Source: Allobosea sp. LC85 (GTDB lineage Bacteria > Pseudomonadota > Alphaproteobacteria > Rhizobiales > Beijerinckiaceae). From it: a stretch of DNA of 64,000 bases. This document shows positions 19,985-27,596 of the stretch, piece after piece. The position numbers were made by a program, and so were the translations under genes. The stretch lies in NCBI RefSeq assembly GCF_000735605.1, contig NZ_JPKG01000013.1:1-64000 (forward strand). Direction: 5' to 3'. Under the pieces are notes generated by a model. It made no database searches. It worked only from the letters and a program-made list of their open reading frames with translations, and had not been told where the DNA came from. The first letter of the stretch is position 1. Every line of letters starts with the position of its first letter.

Positions 19985-20012
19985 GAAGGGCCGCCCTTTC
20001 GGGCAGCCCTTC
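19985..20012 (-). terminator. Strong hairpin between the small ORF and rnr
   Basis: On the minus strand GAAGGGC pairs with GCCCTTC and GCCC with GGGC around a GAAA loop, with one mismatch. It is followed by TCTCGTTT, a poor U-tract. It could end the small ORF transcript or act as an attenuator before rnr. Confidence 0.5.
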
Positions 20013-20026
20013 CATTGTCGAACCGC

Positions 20027-20044
20027 GGTCCGGCGAACCGGACC
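20027..20044 (-). other. UUCG-capped hairpin after the small ORF
   Basis: On the minus strand GGTCCGG-TTCG-CCGGACC is a perfect 7-bp stem closed by a stable UUCG tetraloop. It starts 15 bases after the small ORF stop codon. Together with the next hairpin it gives the short transcript a protected 3' end. Confidence 0.6.
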
Positions 20045-20059
20045 TGAAGGTGCGAAAAC

Positions 20060-20137
20060 TCACGCGGAACAAGACTCCCACAGGGAATGAGTCCAGGTCC
20101 GCCCGCCTTGCACCAGCGGTTGATGACAATGAGACAC
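20060..20137 (-). CDS. 25-aa small ORF with an extended perfect Shine-Dalgarno sequence
   Basis: GTG 20137 opens 25 codons: (M)S-H-C-H-Q-P-L-V-Q-G-G-R-T-W-T-H-S-L-W-E-S-C-S-A, stop. AGGAGG (20150-20145) stands seven bases before the start, inside a 17-base run (20153-20137) fully complementary to the 3' end of 16S rRNA (CTGGATCACCTCCTTTC). Such a match is far beyond chance. The peptide has three His, two Cys and two Trp and no run of one amino acid, so it is not an obvious amino-acid leader. It lies 183 bases before rnr on the same strand. Function unknown; a regulatory leader or an independent small mRNA are both possible. Confidence 0.6.
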   Translation of the reverse strand: MSHCHQPLVQGGRTWTHSLWESCSA

Positions 20138-20190
20138 TGGATCACCTCCTTTCAGTTGTTACCGACAAGAAGGAGGCTAAGGCGATTCTC
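20138..20190 (-). promoter_or_regulatory. Leader with alternative anti-Shine-Dalgarno helices
   Basis: Reading the minus strand 5' to 3': AAGGAG, then CCTCCTTC, then GAAAGGAGG. The middle block can pair with the 5' block (CTCCTT/AAGGAG) or with the Shine-Dalgarno block (CCTCCTTC/GAAaGGAGG), not both. This is the layout of a switch that hides or frees the ribosome site of the 25-codon ORF. No experiment is implied; the pairing is read by eye. Confidence 0.45.
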
Positions 20191-20197
20191 CTTACTT

Positions 20198-20217
20198 CGT
20201 AAATGCTAAATTTTACG
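20198..20217. promoter_or_regulatory. AT-rich inverted repeat, possible operator
   Basis: CGTAAA and TTTACG separated by eight bases (TGCTAAAT). It sits just upstream of the small ORF leader on the minus strand, where a promoter is expected, and about 210 bases upstream of the urtA sigma-54 promoter. It could serve either direction. Confidence 0.35.
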
Positions 20218-20427
20218 CTGTCCCCTTCGTGGAAACCGCTGCGTTTCCGAGCTCGACTGACGAGGCGGGCAGGCTGCAAAAAGGGCAGGCACGGTATCTG
20301 TCCATATAATAGGCAATTTCTTCGCTTCCGCAGCATCGTTGCGTGCGGCGCGGTATGATCGAGAGAAATTGTCTCCAATTTCGGCAGGACGGCACGGATT
20401 TGCGTGCTCTGCCTGCTCCTCCTTCGG

Positions 20428-20443
20428 TTGGCACGTCGCTTGC
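20428..20443 (+). promoter_or_regulatory. Sigma-54 (RpoN) promoter of the urt operon
   Basis: TTGGCACG-TCGC-TTGC matches the -24/-12 consensus (TTGGCACG-N4-TTGC) at every defined position. It ends 79 bases before the urtA GTG. RpoN with NtrC control fits urea uptake under nitrogen limitation. No convincing NtrC dyad was found between 20140 and 20400. Confidence 0.75.
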
Positions 20444-20522
20444 GAACCTTCCCGCACAGGCCGGCAAGGCCAGTCAGCGCTCGAGGGGAGCGCGCCAACA
20501 AAAGTGTTCGGGAGATCAGGCA

Positions 20523-21803
20523 GTGAATACTACTCGTCGCGTCGTATTGGGCGCCGCACTGGCGGGCGCAACATTCCTGGGGGCGCTCCTGCCGGTCGCC
20601 GCGCAGGAGACCATCAAGGTCGGCATCCTGCACTCGCTCTCGGGCACGATGGCAATCTCCGAGACGACGTTGAAGGACGTCATGCTCATGCTCATCGAGG
20701 AACAGAACAAGAAGGGCGGCGTGCTCGGCAAGAAGCTCGAGGCCGTCGTGGTCGATCCTGCCTCGAACTGGCCGCTCTTCGCCGAGAAGGCGCGTGAGCT
20801 GATCAACAAGGACAAGGTCGCCGCCGTCTTCGGCTGCTGGACCTCGGTGTCGCGCAAATCGGTCCTGCCGGTCTTCAAGGAACTGAACTCGATCTTGTTC
20901 TACCCCGTGCAGTACGAGGGCGAGGAAAGCGAGCGCAATGTGTTCTACACCGGCGCGGCGCCGAACCAGCAGGCGATCCCCGCGGTCGATTACCTTGCCA
21001 AGGAAGAGAAGGTCGAGCGCTGGGTGCTCGCCGGCACCGACTACGTCTACCCGCGCACGACCAACAAGATCCTCGAAGCCTATCTGAAGTCCAAGGGCGT
21101 CAAGGCCGAGGACATCATGATCAACTACACGCCCTTCGGCCATGCCGATTGGCAGACGATCGTCTCGGACATCAAGAAATTCGGTTCGGCCGGCAAGAAA
21201 ACCGCAGTGGTCTCGACCATCAACGGCGACGCCAATGTGCCGTTCTACAAGGAGCTCGGCAACCAGGGCATCAAGGCGACCGACATTCCGGTCGTAGCCT
21301 TTTCGGTCGGCGAGGAAGAGCTTGCAGGCATCGACACCAAGCCGCTGGTCGGCCATCTCGCGGCCTGGAACTATTTCCAGTCGGTGAAGACCCCGGAAAA
21401 CGAAGCCTTCATCAAGCAGTGGAAGGGCTTCAAGAAGAACGACAAGGCAGTCACCAACGATCCGATGGAGGCGCATGTCATCGGCTTCGCCATGTGGGTG
21501 AAGGCGGTCGAGAAGGCCAAGTCGACCGATCCGGACAAGGTCATCGATGCATTGCCCGGGATCGAGGTGCCGAACCTGACCGGCGGAGTCTCGAAGATGC
21601 TTCCCAACCACCACGTCACCAAGCCGGTCCTGATCGGCGAGATCAAGGCCGATGGCCAGTTCGACGTCGTGTCGAAGACCGGCCTCGTGCCCGGCGACGC
21701 ATGGTCGAAGGAACTCGATGGCTCCAAGGACCTGGTCGGCGACTGGGTCGAAAAGAAGTGCGGCAATTTCAACTTGAAGACCGGCAAGTGCGGCGGCGCG
21801 TGA
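20523..21803 (+). CDS. urtA: Urea ABC transporter substrate-binding protein UrtA
   Basis: A 426 aa periplasmic binding protein. GTG 20523 follows GGGAG and opens a twin-Arg-like signal (N-T-T-R-R-V-V-L-G-A-A-L-A-G), with cleavage near V-A-A-Q. Core blocks I-K-V-G-I-L-H-S-L-S-G-T-M-A, F-G-C-W-T-S-V-S-R-K and N-S-I-L-F-Y-P-V-Q-Y-E-G-E-E are diagnostic for UrtA. It captures urea for the UrtBCDE permease. An open frame upstream to 20343 is non-coding. A hairpin follows the gene and may raise its expression over the downstream genes. Confidence 0.96.
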   Translation: MNTTRRVVLGAALAGATFLGALLPVAAQETIKVGILHSLSGTMAISETTLKDVMLMLIEEQNKKGGVLGKKLEAVVVDPASNWPLFAEKARELINKDKVAAVFGCWTSVSRKSVLPVFKELNSILFYPVQYEGEESERNVFYTGAAPNQQAIPAVDYLAKEEKVERWVLAGTDYVYPRTTNKILEAYLKSKGVKAEDIMINYTPFGHADWQTIVSDIKKFGSAGKKTAVVSTINGDANVPFYKELGNQGIKATDIPVVAFSVGEEELAGIDTKPLVGHLAAWNYFQSVKTPENEAFIKQWKGFKKNDKAVTNDPMEAHVIGFAMWVKAVEKAKSTDPDKVIDALPGIEVPNLTGGVSKMLPNHHVTKPVLIGEIKADGQFDVVSKTGLVPGDAWSKELDGSKDLVGDWVEKKCGNFNLKTGKCGGA

Positions 21804-21818
21804 GGTCATGAGGGGGAG

Positions 21819-21858
21819 GGGCGGCACGGGCGAACAACGCCCGGCCGCCCTTCGTTTT
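21819..21858 (+). terminator. Hairpin between urtA and urtB
   Basis: GGGCGGC and GGGC pair with GCCC and GCCGCCC (21819-21850), followed by TTCGTTTT. It is a probable partial terminator or 3'-end stabiliser, so the binding protein can be made in excess over membrane parts. Confidence 0.65.
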
Positions 21859-21963
21859 CCGCCGCGAAGTATCGCTGCTTTTGCAAGCAAGACAGCGCGC
21901 ATCCTCTAGATCCCGCCTGTGCGGTTCCCGGGATGAGGGCTGAGCTCCCGATCTGATCGCCAC

Positions 21964-23580
21964 ATGAAAAGCGAGCCGATGCTTCTCCTGTCCAGACTGC
22001 TGCGCATGATCGTGCTCACGACGGCTCTCGTCCTGGCGCCCGGTGCGGCCTTCGCCCAGAGCGCCGACGAGGCCTTCGCCCGACTGGGTGCGGACAGCTT
22101 TTCCGATACGGCGCGGGCGGTCGAGATCCTGGTCCAGACCGCTCACCCGAACGCGGCCGCGATCATCGAGGCGCTCGCCGAGGGGCGGCTGCTCTCCGGC
22201 GGGGGGGCGGTTGCGATCAGGACCAGGACCGGCGGTTTCAGCGATGCGCGGACAGGCCAGCCGCTCTCTGCCGAGCCGACGGGTGTCAGCGCTGTCAGGC
22301 TCAACAACAATGTCAGGCGCGTGATTCAGGCGGCGTTGGGGGGGCTCGGCCTGCTCAATCCCGATCCGGCCCGGCGCGCCGCCGCCGCCGAGGCGGTCTT
22401 CAAGTCGCGCGATGCCTCGGTGCTGCCGGTCCTGGAAGGCGCCATCGCCAAGGAGACCGACAATCGGGCGAGGATCGCGCTGCGTCAGGCGCAGGCGGCG
22501 ATCCTGATCAGCAAGGCGGACGCACAGCCCTTCGACCGGCTCGGGGCGATCGACGTGCTGCGCGAGCGCGGCGACCAGGATGCATTGGCGACCTTGCGCT
22601 CCCTGCCGGGAGACGTCTCGCAACCGCTGAAGGAGGCGCAGGTGCGGGCGATCTCCGACATCGAGGGCAAGCTCGCCCTGTGGCGTGCGGCCCAGAACCT
22701 CTGGTACGGGCTTTCGCTCGGCTCGGTGCTGCTGCTCGCCGCGATCGGGCTTGCCATCACCTTCGGCGTGATGGGCGTGATCAACATGGCCCATGGCGAG
22801 ATGGTGATGCTCGGCGCCTATACCACCTTCGTGGTCCAGGAGGTCATCCGCACCCGCTTTCCAGGCCTGTTCGACTATTCGCTCGCCATTGCACTGCCGG
22901 CGGCTTTTCTTGTCGCGGGACTGGTCGGCATCGCGATCGAGCGCGGCGTTATCCGCTACCTCTATGGACGGCCGCTGGAGACGCTGCTCGCGACCTGGGG
23001 CATCAGCCTGATCCTGCAGCAGGCGGTACGGACCGCTTTCGGTCCGACCAACCGGGAGGTCGGGGCGCCGGCCTTCATGGCTGGTGCCTTCGAGCTCGGC
23101 GGGCTCGCGATCACCTGGAACCGGCTCTGGATCATCGTCTTCGCCGGGCTCGTCTTCGCGGCGCTGCTGGCGATCCTGAAGCTCACGCCGATGGGGTTGC
23201 AGATGCGCGCGGTGACGCAGAACAGACGGATGGCAGCAGCCATGGGCATTCGCACCGGCCGCATCGATGCGCTGACCTTTGGGCTCGGCTCGGGCGTGGC
23301 GGGACTGGCCGGCGTCGCGCTCTCGCAGATCGACAATGTCAGCCCCAATCTCGGCCAAGGCTACATCATCGACTCGTTCATGGTCGTCGTCTTCGGCGGC
23401 GTGGGCAATCTCTGGGGCACGCTCGTCGCCGCCATGACGCTTGGCGTCGCCAACAAGCTGCTCGAACCCTATGCCGGCGCGGTGCTCGGCAAGATCGCGC
23501 TGCTCGTCTTCATCATCCTTTTCATCCAGAAGCGCCCGCGCGGCTTGTTCGCGCTGAAGGGCCGGGCGGTGGAAGCATGA
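21964..23580 (+). CDS. urtB: Urea ABC transporter permease UrtB
   Basis: A 538 aa inner-membrane permease of the LivH type with the long N-terminal extension (about 220 aa, after a signal sequence ending A-F-A-Q) that marks UrtB. The membrane domain begins about residue 245 (L-G-S-V-L-L-L-A-A-I-G-L-A-I-T-F-G). Conserved N-M-A-H-G-E-M-V-M-L-G-A-Y is present. ATG 21964 is used; ATG 21979 is an alternative. The stop overlaps the urtC start (ATGA). Confidence 0.95.
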   Translation: MKSEPMLLLSRLLRMIVLTTALVLAPGAAFAQSADEAFARLGADSFSDTARAVEILVQTAHPNAAAIIEALAEGRLLSGGGAVAIRTRTGGFSDARTGQPLSAEPTGVSAVRLNNNVRRVIQAALGGLGLLNPDPARRAAAAEAVFKSRDASVLPVLEGAIAKETDNRARIALRQAQAAILISKADAQPFDRLGAIDVLRERGDQDALATLRSLPGDVSQPLKEAQVRAISDIEGKLALWRAAQNLWYGLSLGSVLLLAAIGLAITFGVMGVINMAHGEMVMLGAYTTFVVQEVIRTRFPGLFDYSLAIALPAAFLVAGLVGIAIERGVIRYLYGRPLETLLATWGISLILQQAVRTAFGPTNREVGAPAFMAGAFELGGLAITWNRLWIIVFAGLVFAALLAILKLTPMGLQMRAVTQNRRMAAAMGIRTGRIDALTFGLGSGVAGLAGVALSQIDNVSPNLGQGYIIDSFMVVVFGGVGNLWGTLVAAMTLGVANKLLEPYAGAVLGKIALLVFIILFIQKRPRGLFALKGRAVEA

Positions 23581-24719
23581 TCACCCGCTTTCTCATCCAG
23601 GGGCTCGACAAGCGCGGCCTCACCTTCCTCGGGCTACTGGTCGCACTGGCCGTGTTGGTGCCGTTCGCCAATCTGCTGCTGCCGGAGAGCTCGGTCCTTC
23701 ATGTCCCGACCTCGACCATGTCGCTCTGGGGCAAGTACCTATGCTACGCGCTGCTCGCGATCTCGCTCGACCTAGTCTGGGGCTATTGCGGCATCCTCTC
23801 GCTTGGCCACGGCGCCTTCTTCGCGCTCGGCGGCTATGCGATGGGCATGTATCTGATGCGCCAGATCGGCTCGCGCGGCGTCTATGGCAATCCGATCCTG
23901 CCCGACTTCATGGTCTTCCTGAACTGGCACGAACTGCCCTGGTACTGGTACGGCTTCTCCTCCTTCCCCGTCGCCATGCTGATGGTGCTGCTGGTGCCGG
24001 GTCTGCTCGCCTTCATCTTCGGCTGGTTCGCCTTCCGCTCCCGCGTCACCGGCGTCTATCTCTCGATCATCACCCAGGCGCTGACCTATGCGCTGCTGCT
24101 TGCCTTCTTCCGCAACGACATGGGCTTCGGCGGCAATAACGGGCTGACCGACTTCAAGGACATCCTCGGCTTCAACGTGCAGGCGCAGGCGACGCGCGCG
24201 GCGCTGTTTGCGATGACCTGCGTGATGCTGATCGCCGGCTTCCTGATCGCCCGCGGCATCGTCGATTCCAAACTCGGCAAGGTCGTCATCGCGATCCGTG
24301 ACGCGGAATCACGCACGCGCTTCCTCGGCTATCGGGTCGACCGCTTCAAGCTCTTCGTCTTCACCGTCTCGGCCTGCATGGCGGGCGTCGCGGGAGCGCT
24401 CTACGTGCCACAGGTCGGCATCATCAACCCGAGCGAATTTGCTCCGGCCAACTCGATCGAGACCGTGATCTGGGTCGCCGTCGGCGGGCGTGGCACGTTG
24501 GTCGGCGCGGCGCTGGGCGCGGTCGTGGTGAACTACGCCAAGACTGTCTTCACCTCCGGCTTCATGGCGCCCTACTGGCTCTTCGCGCTCGGCGCGCTCT
24601 TCGTCTTCGTCACCCTGTTCATGCCCAAGGGAATTCTCGGCACCGCACAGGACTGGTGGGACGGGCGGCGCAGGCGCGAGCCAGCGGCGGCGCTGGCCGA
24701 ACCAGCCCCCGCGGAGTGA
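23577..24719 (+). CDS. urtC: Urea ABC transporter permease UrtC
   Basis: A 380 aa LivM-type permease with about nine to ten hydrophobic segments and the family block L-D-L-V-W-G-Y-C-G-I-L-S-L-G-H-G-A-F-F. It forms the membrane channel with UrtB. ATG 23577 overlaps the urtB stop. A long open frame runs upstream of this start but is a shadow of urtB. Confidence 0.95.
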   Translation: MITRFLIQGLDKRGLTFLGLLVALAVLVPFANLLLPESSVLHVPTSTMSLWGKYLCYALLAISLDLVWGYCGILSLGHGAFFALGGYAMGMYLMRQIGSRGVYGNPILPDFMVFLNWHELPWYWYGFSSFPVAMLMVLLVPGLLAFIFGWFAFRSRVTGVYLSIITQALTYALLLAFFRNDMGFGGNNGLTDFKDILGFNVQAQATRAALFAMTCVMLIAGFLIARGIVDSKLGKVVIAIRDAESRTRFLGYRVDRFKLFVFTVSACMAGVAGALYVPQVGIINPSEFAPANSIETVIWVAVGGRGTLVGAALGAVVVNYAKTVFTSGFMAPYWLFALGALFVFVTLFMPKGILGTAQDWWDGRRRREPAAALAEPAPAE

Positions 24720-24724
24720 CGCGC

Positions 24725-25486
24725 ATGATCCCGGCCCATGCAGCGCTCACCTCCTCACTGCTCTATCTCGACGGTGTCAGCGTCTCCTTCGACGGCTTCA
24801 AGGCGATCCGCGGGCTCTCGTTGGTGATCGCACCGGGCGAGATGCGTGCCATCATCGGGCCGAACGGCGCGGGCAAGACGACGATGATGGATATCATCAC
24901 CGGCAAGACCAGGCCGGACGAGGGCACGGTGATGTTCGGCGGCTCGGTCGACCTGACCAGGCTCGACGAGGCCGCGATCGCCAATCTCGGCATCGGCCGC
25001 AAGTTTCAGAAGCCGACCGTGTTCGACTTCCACACCATCGAAGACAACATCCTGCTGGCGCTGAAGTCGCAGCGCACCGTGGCCAGAACCCTGTTCTGGA
25101 AGACGGCGGCGGTTGACCAGAAGCGAATCGACGAGATCCTCGGCATCATCAAGTTGGGGGATGCGCGCAGCCGCCTCGCCGGTTCACTCTCGCACGGCCA
25201 GAAGCAGTGGCTCGAGATCGGCATGCTCCTGGCGCAGGACCCGAAGCTACTGCTGGTCGACGAGCCGGCCGCCGGCATGACCGATGGCGAGACGGTCGAA
25301 ACGGCGGTGCTGCTCAAGGAGATCGCCCGGGATCATTCGGTGATCGTAGTCGAGCACGACATGGGGTTCATCCGCGAACTCGGTGTCAAGGTCACTGTGC
25401 TGCACGAGGGTGCGGTGCTGGCCGAAGGACCGCTTGATCAGGTCAGCGCCAATGAGCGCGTCGTCGAAGTCTATCTGGGGCGGTAA
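24725..25486 (+). CDS. urtD: Urea ABC transporter ATP-binding protein UrtD
   Basis: A 253 aa ATPase of the LivG class: Walker A G-P-N-G-A-G-K-T, the ABC signature as L-S-H-G-Q-K-Q, Walker B L-L-L-V-D-E-P, and the family-typical A-A-G-M-T-D. ATG 24725 lies five bases after urtC. Pairs with UrtE to energise urea import. Confidence 0.95.
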   Translation: MIPAHAALTSSLLYLDGVSVSFDGFKAIRGLSLVIAPGEMRAIIGPNGAGKTTMMDIITGKTRPDEGTVMFGGSVDLTRLDEAAIANLGIGRKFQKPTVFDFHTIEDNILLALKSQRTVARTLFWKTAAVDQKRIDEILGIIKLGDARSRLAGSLSHGQKQWLEIGMLLAQDPKLLLVDEPAAGMTDGETVETAVLLKEIARDHSVIVVEHDMGFIRELGVKVTVLHEGAVLAEGPLDQVSANERVVEVYLGR

Positions 25487-25547
25487 GCATGATTCGGAAG
25501 GATAGGAACCGGTTGTTCGATCAGGCCATGCAACTGGACATGGGACG

Positions 25548-26243
25548 ATGCTGAACGTCGAAGCCATCGACCTGCATTACGGCGCGGCGCAGGCCCTGCG
25601 CCGGGTTTCGATCGCAGCCGAGCCCGGCAAGGTCACCTGCGTCATGGGCCGCAACGGCGTCGGCAAGACCTCGTTGATGCGCGCCATCGTCGGCCAGCAA
25701 CCGATCAGTGGCGGGCGCATCAGCTTTGCGGGCGAGGACGTCTCGAGCTTGCGCAGCGAGGACCGGGCGCGAGCCGGCATCGGGTTCGTGCCGCAGGGGC
25801 GTGAGATCTTTCCGCTGCTGAGCGTCAAGGAAAACCTCGAAACCGGGTTCGCGCCGCTGCCACGCCGCAGCCGATTCATCCCGGATGAGCTGTTCGACCT
25901 ATTCCCCGTGCTCAAGTCCATGCTGGGCCGACGCGGCGGAGACCTCTCGGGAGGCCAGCAACAGCAACTCGCCATCGCGCGGGCGCTGGTCACCCGACCC
26001 AAATTGCTGGTGCTCGACGAACCGACCGAGGGCATCCAGCCCTCGATCATCAAGGATATCGGCCGCGCGATCGACTATCTGCGCCAGCGCGGCGACATGG
26101 CGATCGTGCTCGTCGAGCAATATTTCGACTTCGCGCGCGAACTCGCCGACACGATGTTCGTGATGGATCGCGGCGAGATCGTGCTGTCGGGTGCGATGGG
26201 CGAGCTCGACGGAGCCCAGGTTCAGAGACTGATTCAGGTGTGA
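25548..26243 (+). CDS. urtE: Urea ABC transporter ATP-binding protein UrtE
   Basis: A 231 aa ATPase of the LivF class: Walker A G-R-N-G-V-G-K-T, signature L-S-G-G-Q-Q-Q-Q, Walker B L-V-L-D-E-P-T-E-G-I-Q-P. Last gene of the urt operon. Its 3' end overlaps the convergent DUF2000 gene by ten bases. Confidence 0.95.
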   Translation: MLNVEAIDLHYGAAQALRRVSIAAEPGKVTCVMGRNGVGKTSLMRAIVGQQPISGGRISFAGEDVSSLRSEDRARAGIGFVPQGREIFPLLSVKENLETGFAPLPRRSRFIPDELFDLFPVLKSMLGRRGGDLSGGQQQQLAIARALVTRPKLLVLDEPTEGIQPSIIKDIGRAIDYLRQRGDMAIVLVEQYFDFARELADTMFVMDRGEIVLSGAMGELDGAQVQRLIQV

Positions 26244-26644
26244 AGGGTCAAGCCCTTGATAATCTTGTCTATCTCCTTGCGCTCGGCATGGAGGCCCAAC
26301 CCAACGAGATCGAGCGCTTCAGTCGGCACGACGGCGACGGCCGCCCGGTTGTCGCTATCGTTACCGGTCGCGAACAGCTCGCTGGTATAGAGATGCGGGC
26401 GCACCCCACGGGCGCGGGCGCGGTCCAGAACCTGCTTCAACTGCTCGCTTGCCGCCGCGAAGATCAGGACGGGCTGGCGGATCAGAGGGCCGTAGAAGCG
26501 GCCCGAGCCGTCGCGATAGGCCTCGCCCGCGAGTTCGGGCGCGGCGCCGACCAGGCCTCCGGCCAGGAAGCTCGCAACATTGAGTTTTTGCCAGGGGGCG
26601 AGATTCTCGCGTACCACGATGGCGATCTTGGTATCGTAACGCAT
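26234..26644 (-). CDS. DUF2000 family protein
   Basis: A 136 aa protein (K-I-A-I-V-V-R-E-N-L-A-P-W-Q-K-L-N-V; P-V-L-I-F-A-A) of the DUF2000 family, which has a peptidyl-tRNA-hydrolase-2-like fold and no settled function. It is divergent from an AraC regulator and the two start codons share bases (CATG at 26642-26645). Neither gene has a visible Shine-Dalgarno site, so leaderless translation is possible. The pairing of DUF2000 with AraC is recurrent. Confidence 0.85.
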   Translation of the reverse strand: MRYDTKIAIVVRENLAPWQKLNVASFLAGGLVGAAPELAGEAYRDGSGRFYGPLIRQPVLIFAAASEQLKQVLDRARARGVRPHLYTSELFATGNDSDNRAAVAVVPTEALDLVGLGLHAERKEIDKIIKGLTLHT

Positions 26645-27506
26645 GATTCAATCGCTAACCGAAGCCGGGAAGGCGCGTCTTGAACGATCGTGCGGGCCGG
26701 AGGGCGCCGACTGGGTGCGCACGGGCTCGGGCTCCGACGGCATCGAGCGGATGGAAGCGTTCTTCCGCGGCTTTGCCTATGACCCGCATCGCCATGACAC
26801 CTACGCGCTCGGGCTGACGCTGTCGGGGGTGCAGAGCTTCGACTATCGCGGCAGCCGGCGCGATAGCCTGAGCGGACATGCGATCGTGCTGCATCCCGAC
26901 GAGCTCCATAACGGGCGCGCTGGGATTCCGGAGGGGTTCAGCTACCGCATGCTCTATGTCGAGCCGCGGCTGATCCGGGAGGCGATGGGTGGGCAGGGCC
27001 GCGCGTTGCCCTTCGTGTCGACAGCGGTCTCGCAGGATGTACGGCTCGTTCGCGCCGTGGCCCATGCCTTGCGCGATCTCGATGCGCCTCTCGACGAGAT
27101 CGCCGCCGAGGATGTCCTGCTGCCGCTCGCGGAAGCGCTGCTTGCGCTCGATCCGTCGGCCGCGCGGCCGACGGGACATTTGCTCGACCGGCCTGCCGCT
27201 GAGCGAGCCCGCCAATATCTCGACGCGCATCGCGACGAGGTGGTGGCTTCCCGCGAACTCGAAGCCATTGCCGGCCTCGATCGCTTCACCCTGGCCCGGC
27301 ATTTTCGCGGCTGTTTCGGCACAAGTCCGTATAATTATCTCGTGATGCGCCGGCTCCAGCGAGCTCGCAGGCTCCTGCTCGGTGGAACCTCGCTTGTCGA
27401 GGTGGCGATGGCCTGCGGCTTTGCCGACCAGAGCCACCTGACCCGCCAGTTTCGCCGCGCCTATGGTGTGCCCCCCGGGCGCTGGCGGGCGCTGCAGCGC
27501 GGCTGA
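26643..27506 (+). CDS. AraC family transcriptional regulator
   Basis: A 287 aa regulator with an N-terminal AraC-binding cupin (D-P-H-R-H-D-T-Y-A-L-G) and a C-terminal double helix-turn-helix (about 185-285; D-R-F-T-L-A-R-H-F-R, M-A-C-G-F-A-D-Q-S-H-L-T-R-Q-F-R). Likely regulates the divergent DUF2000 gene. If ATG 26643 is the true start, its promoter must lie inside the DUF2000 gene or transcription is leaderless. No better in-frame start precedes the cupin. Confidence 0.9.
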   Translation: MIQSLTEAGKARLERSCGPEGADWVRTGSGSDGIERMEAFFRGFAYDPHRHDTYALGLTLSGVQSFDYRGSRRDSLSGHAIVLHPDELHNGRAGIPEGFSYRMLYVEPRLIREAMGGQGRALPFVSTAVSQDVRLVRAVAHALRDLDAPLDEIAAEDVLLPLAEALLALDPSAARPTGHLLDRPAAERARQYLDAHRDEVVASRELEAIAGLDRFTLARHFRGCFGTSPYNYLVMRRLQRARRLLLGGTSLVEVAMACGFADQSHLTRQFRRAYGVPPGRWRALQRG

Positions 27507-27596
27507 CCGCTGCCGGGTTCCGCTTGCTCCAACCCGCCGCACAAGGCATGAAGCGCTCCCAAAGCCGGTTCAGGATCCCCGGCAGGAGCCTTTGCG

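Noticed and set aside
20137..20153. Fragment of a 16S rRNA gene on the plus strand
   Set aside because: Only 17 bases match; the preceding conserved 16S sequence (GGGGAACCTGCGG) is absent. A Shine-Dalgarno site on the minus strand explains it better.
20142..21902. 586-codon minus-strand frame over urtA
   Set aside because: Shadow of the strongly supported urtA; no ribosome site, and it ends inside the small ORF leader.
21769..23358. 529-codon minus-strand frame
   Set aside because: Antisense of urtB with low-complexity Arg/Asp/Gln composition and no family motif.
22680..23576. N-terminal extension of the urtC frame
   Set aside because: The open frame continues into urtB but reads as Arg/Ala/Gly shadow; the ATG at 23577 gives the correct UrtC start.
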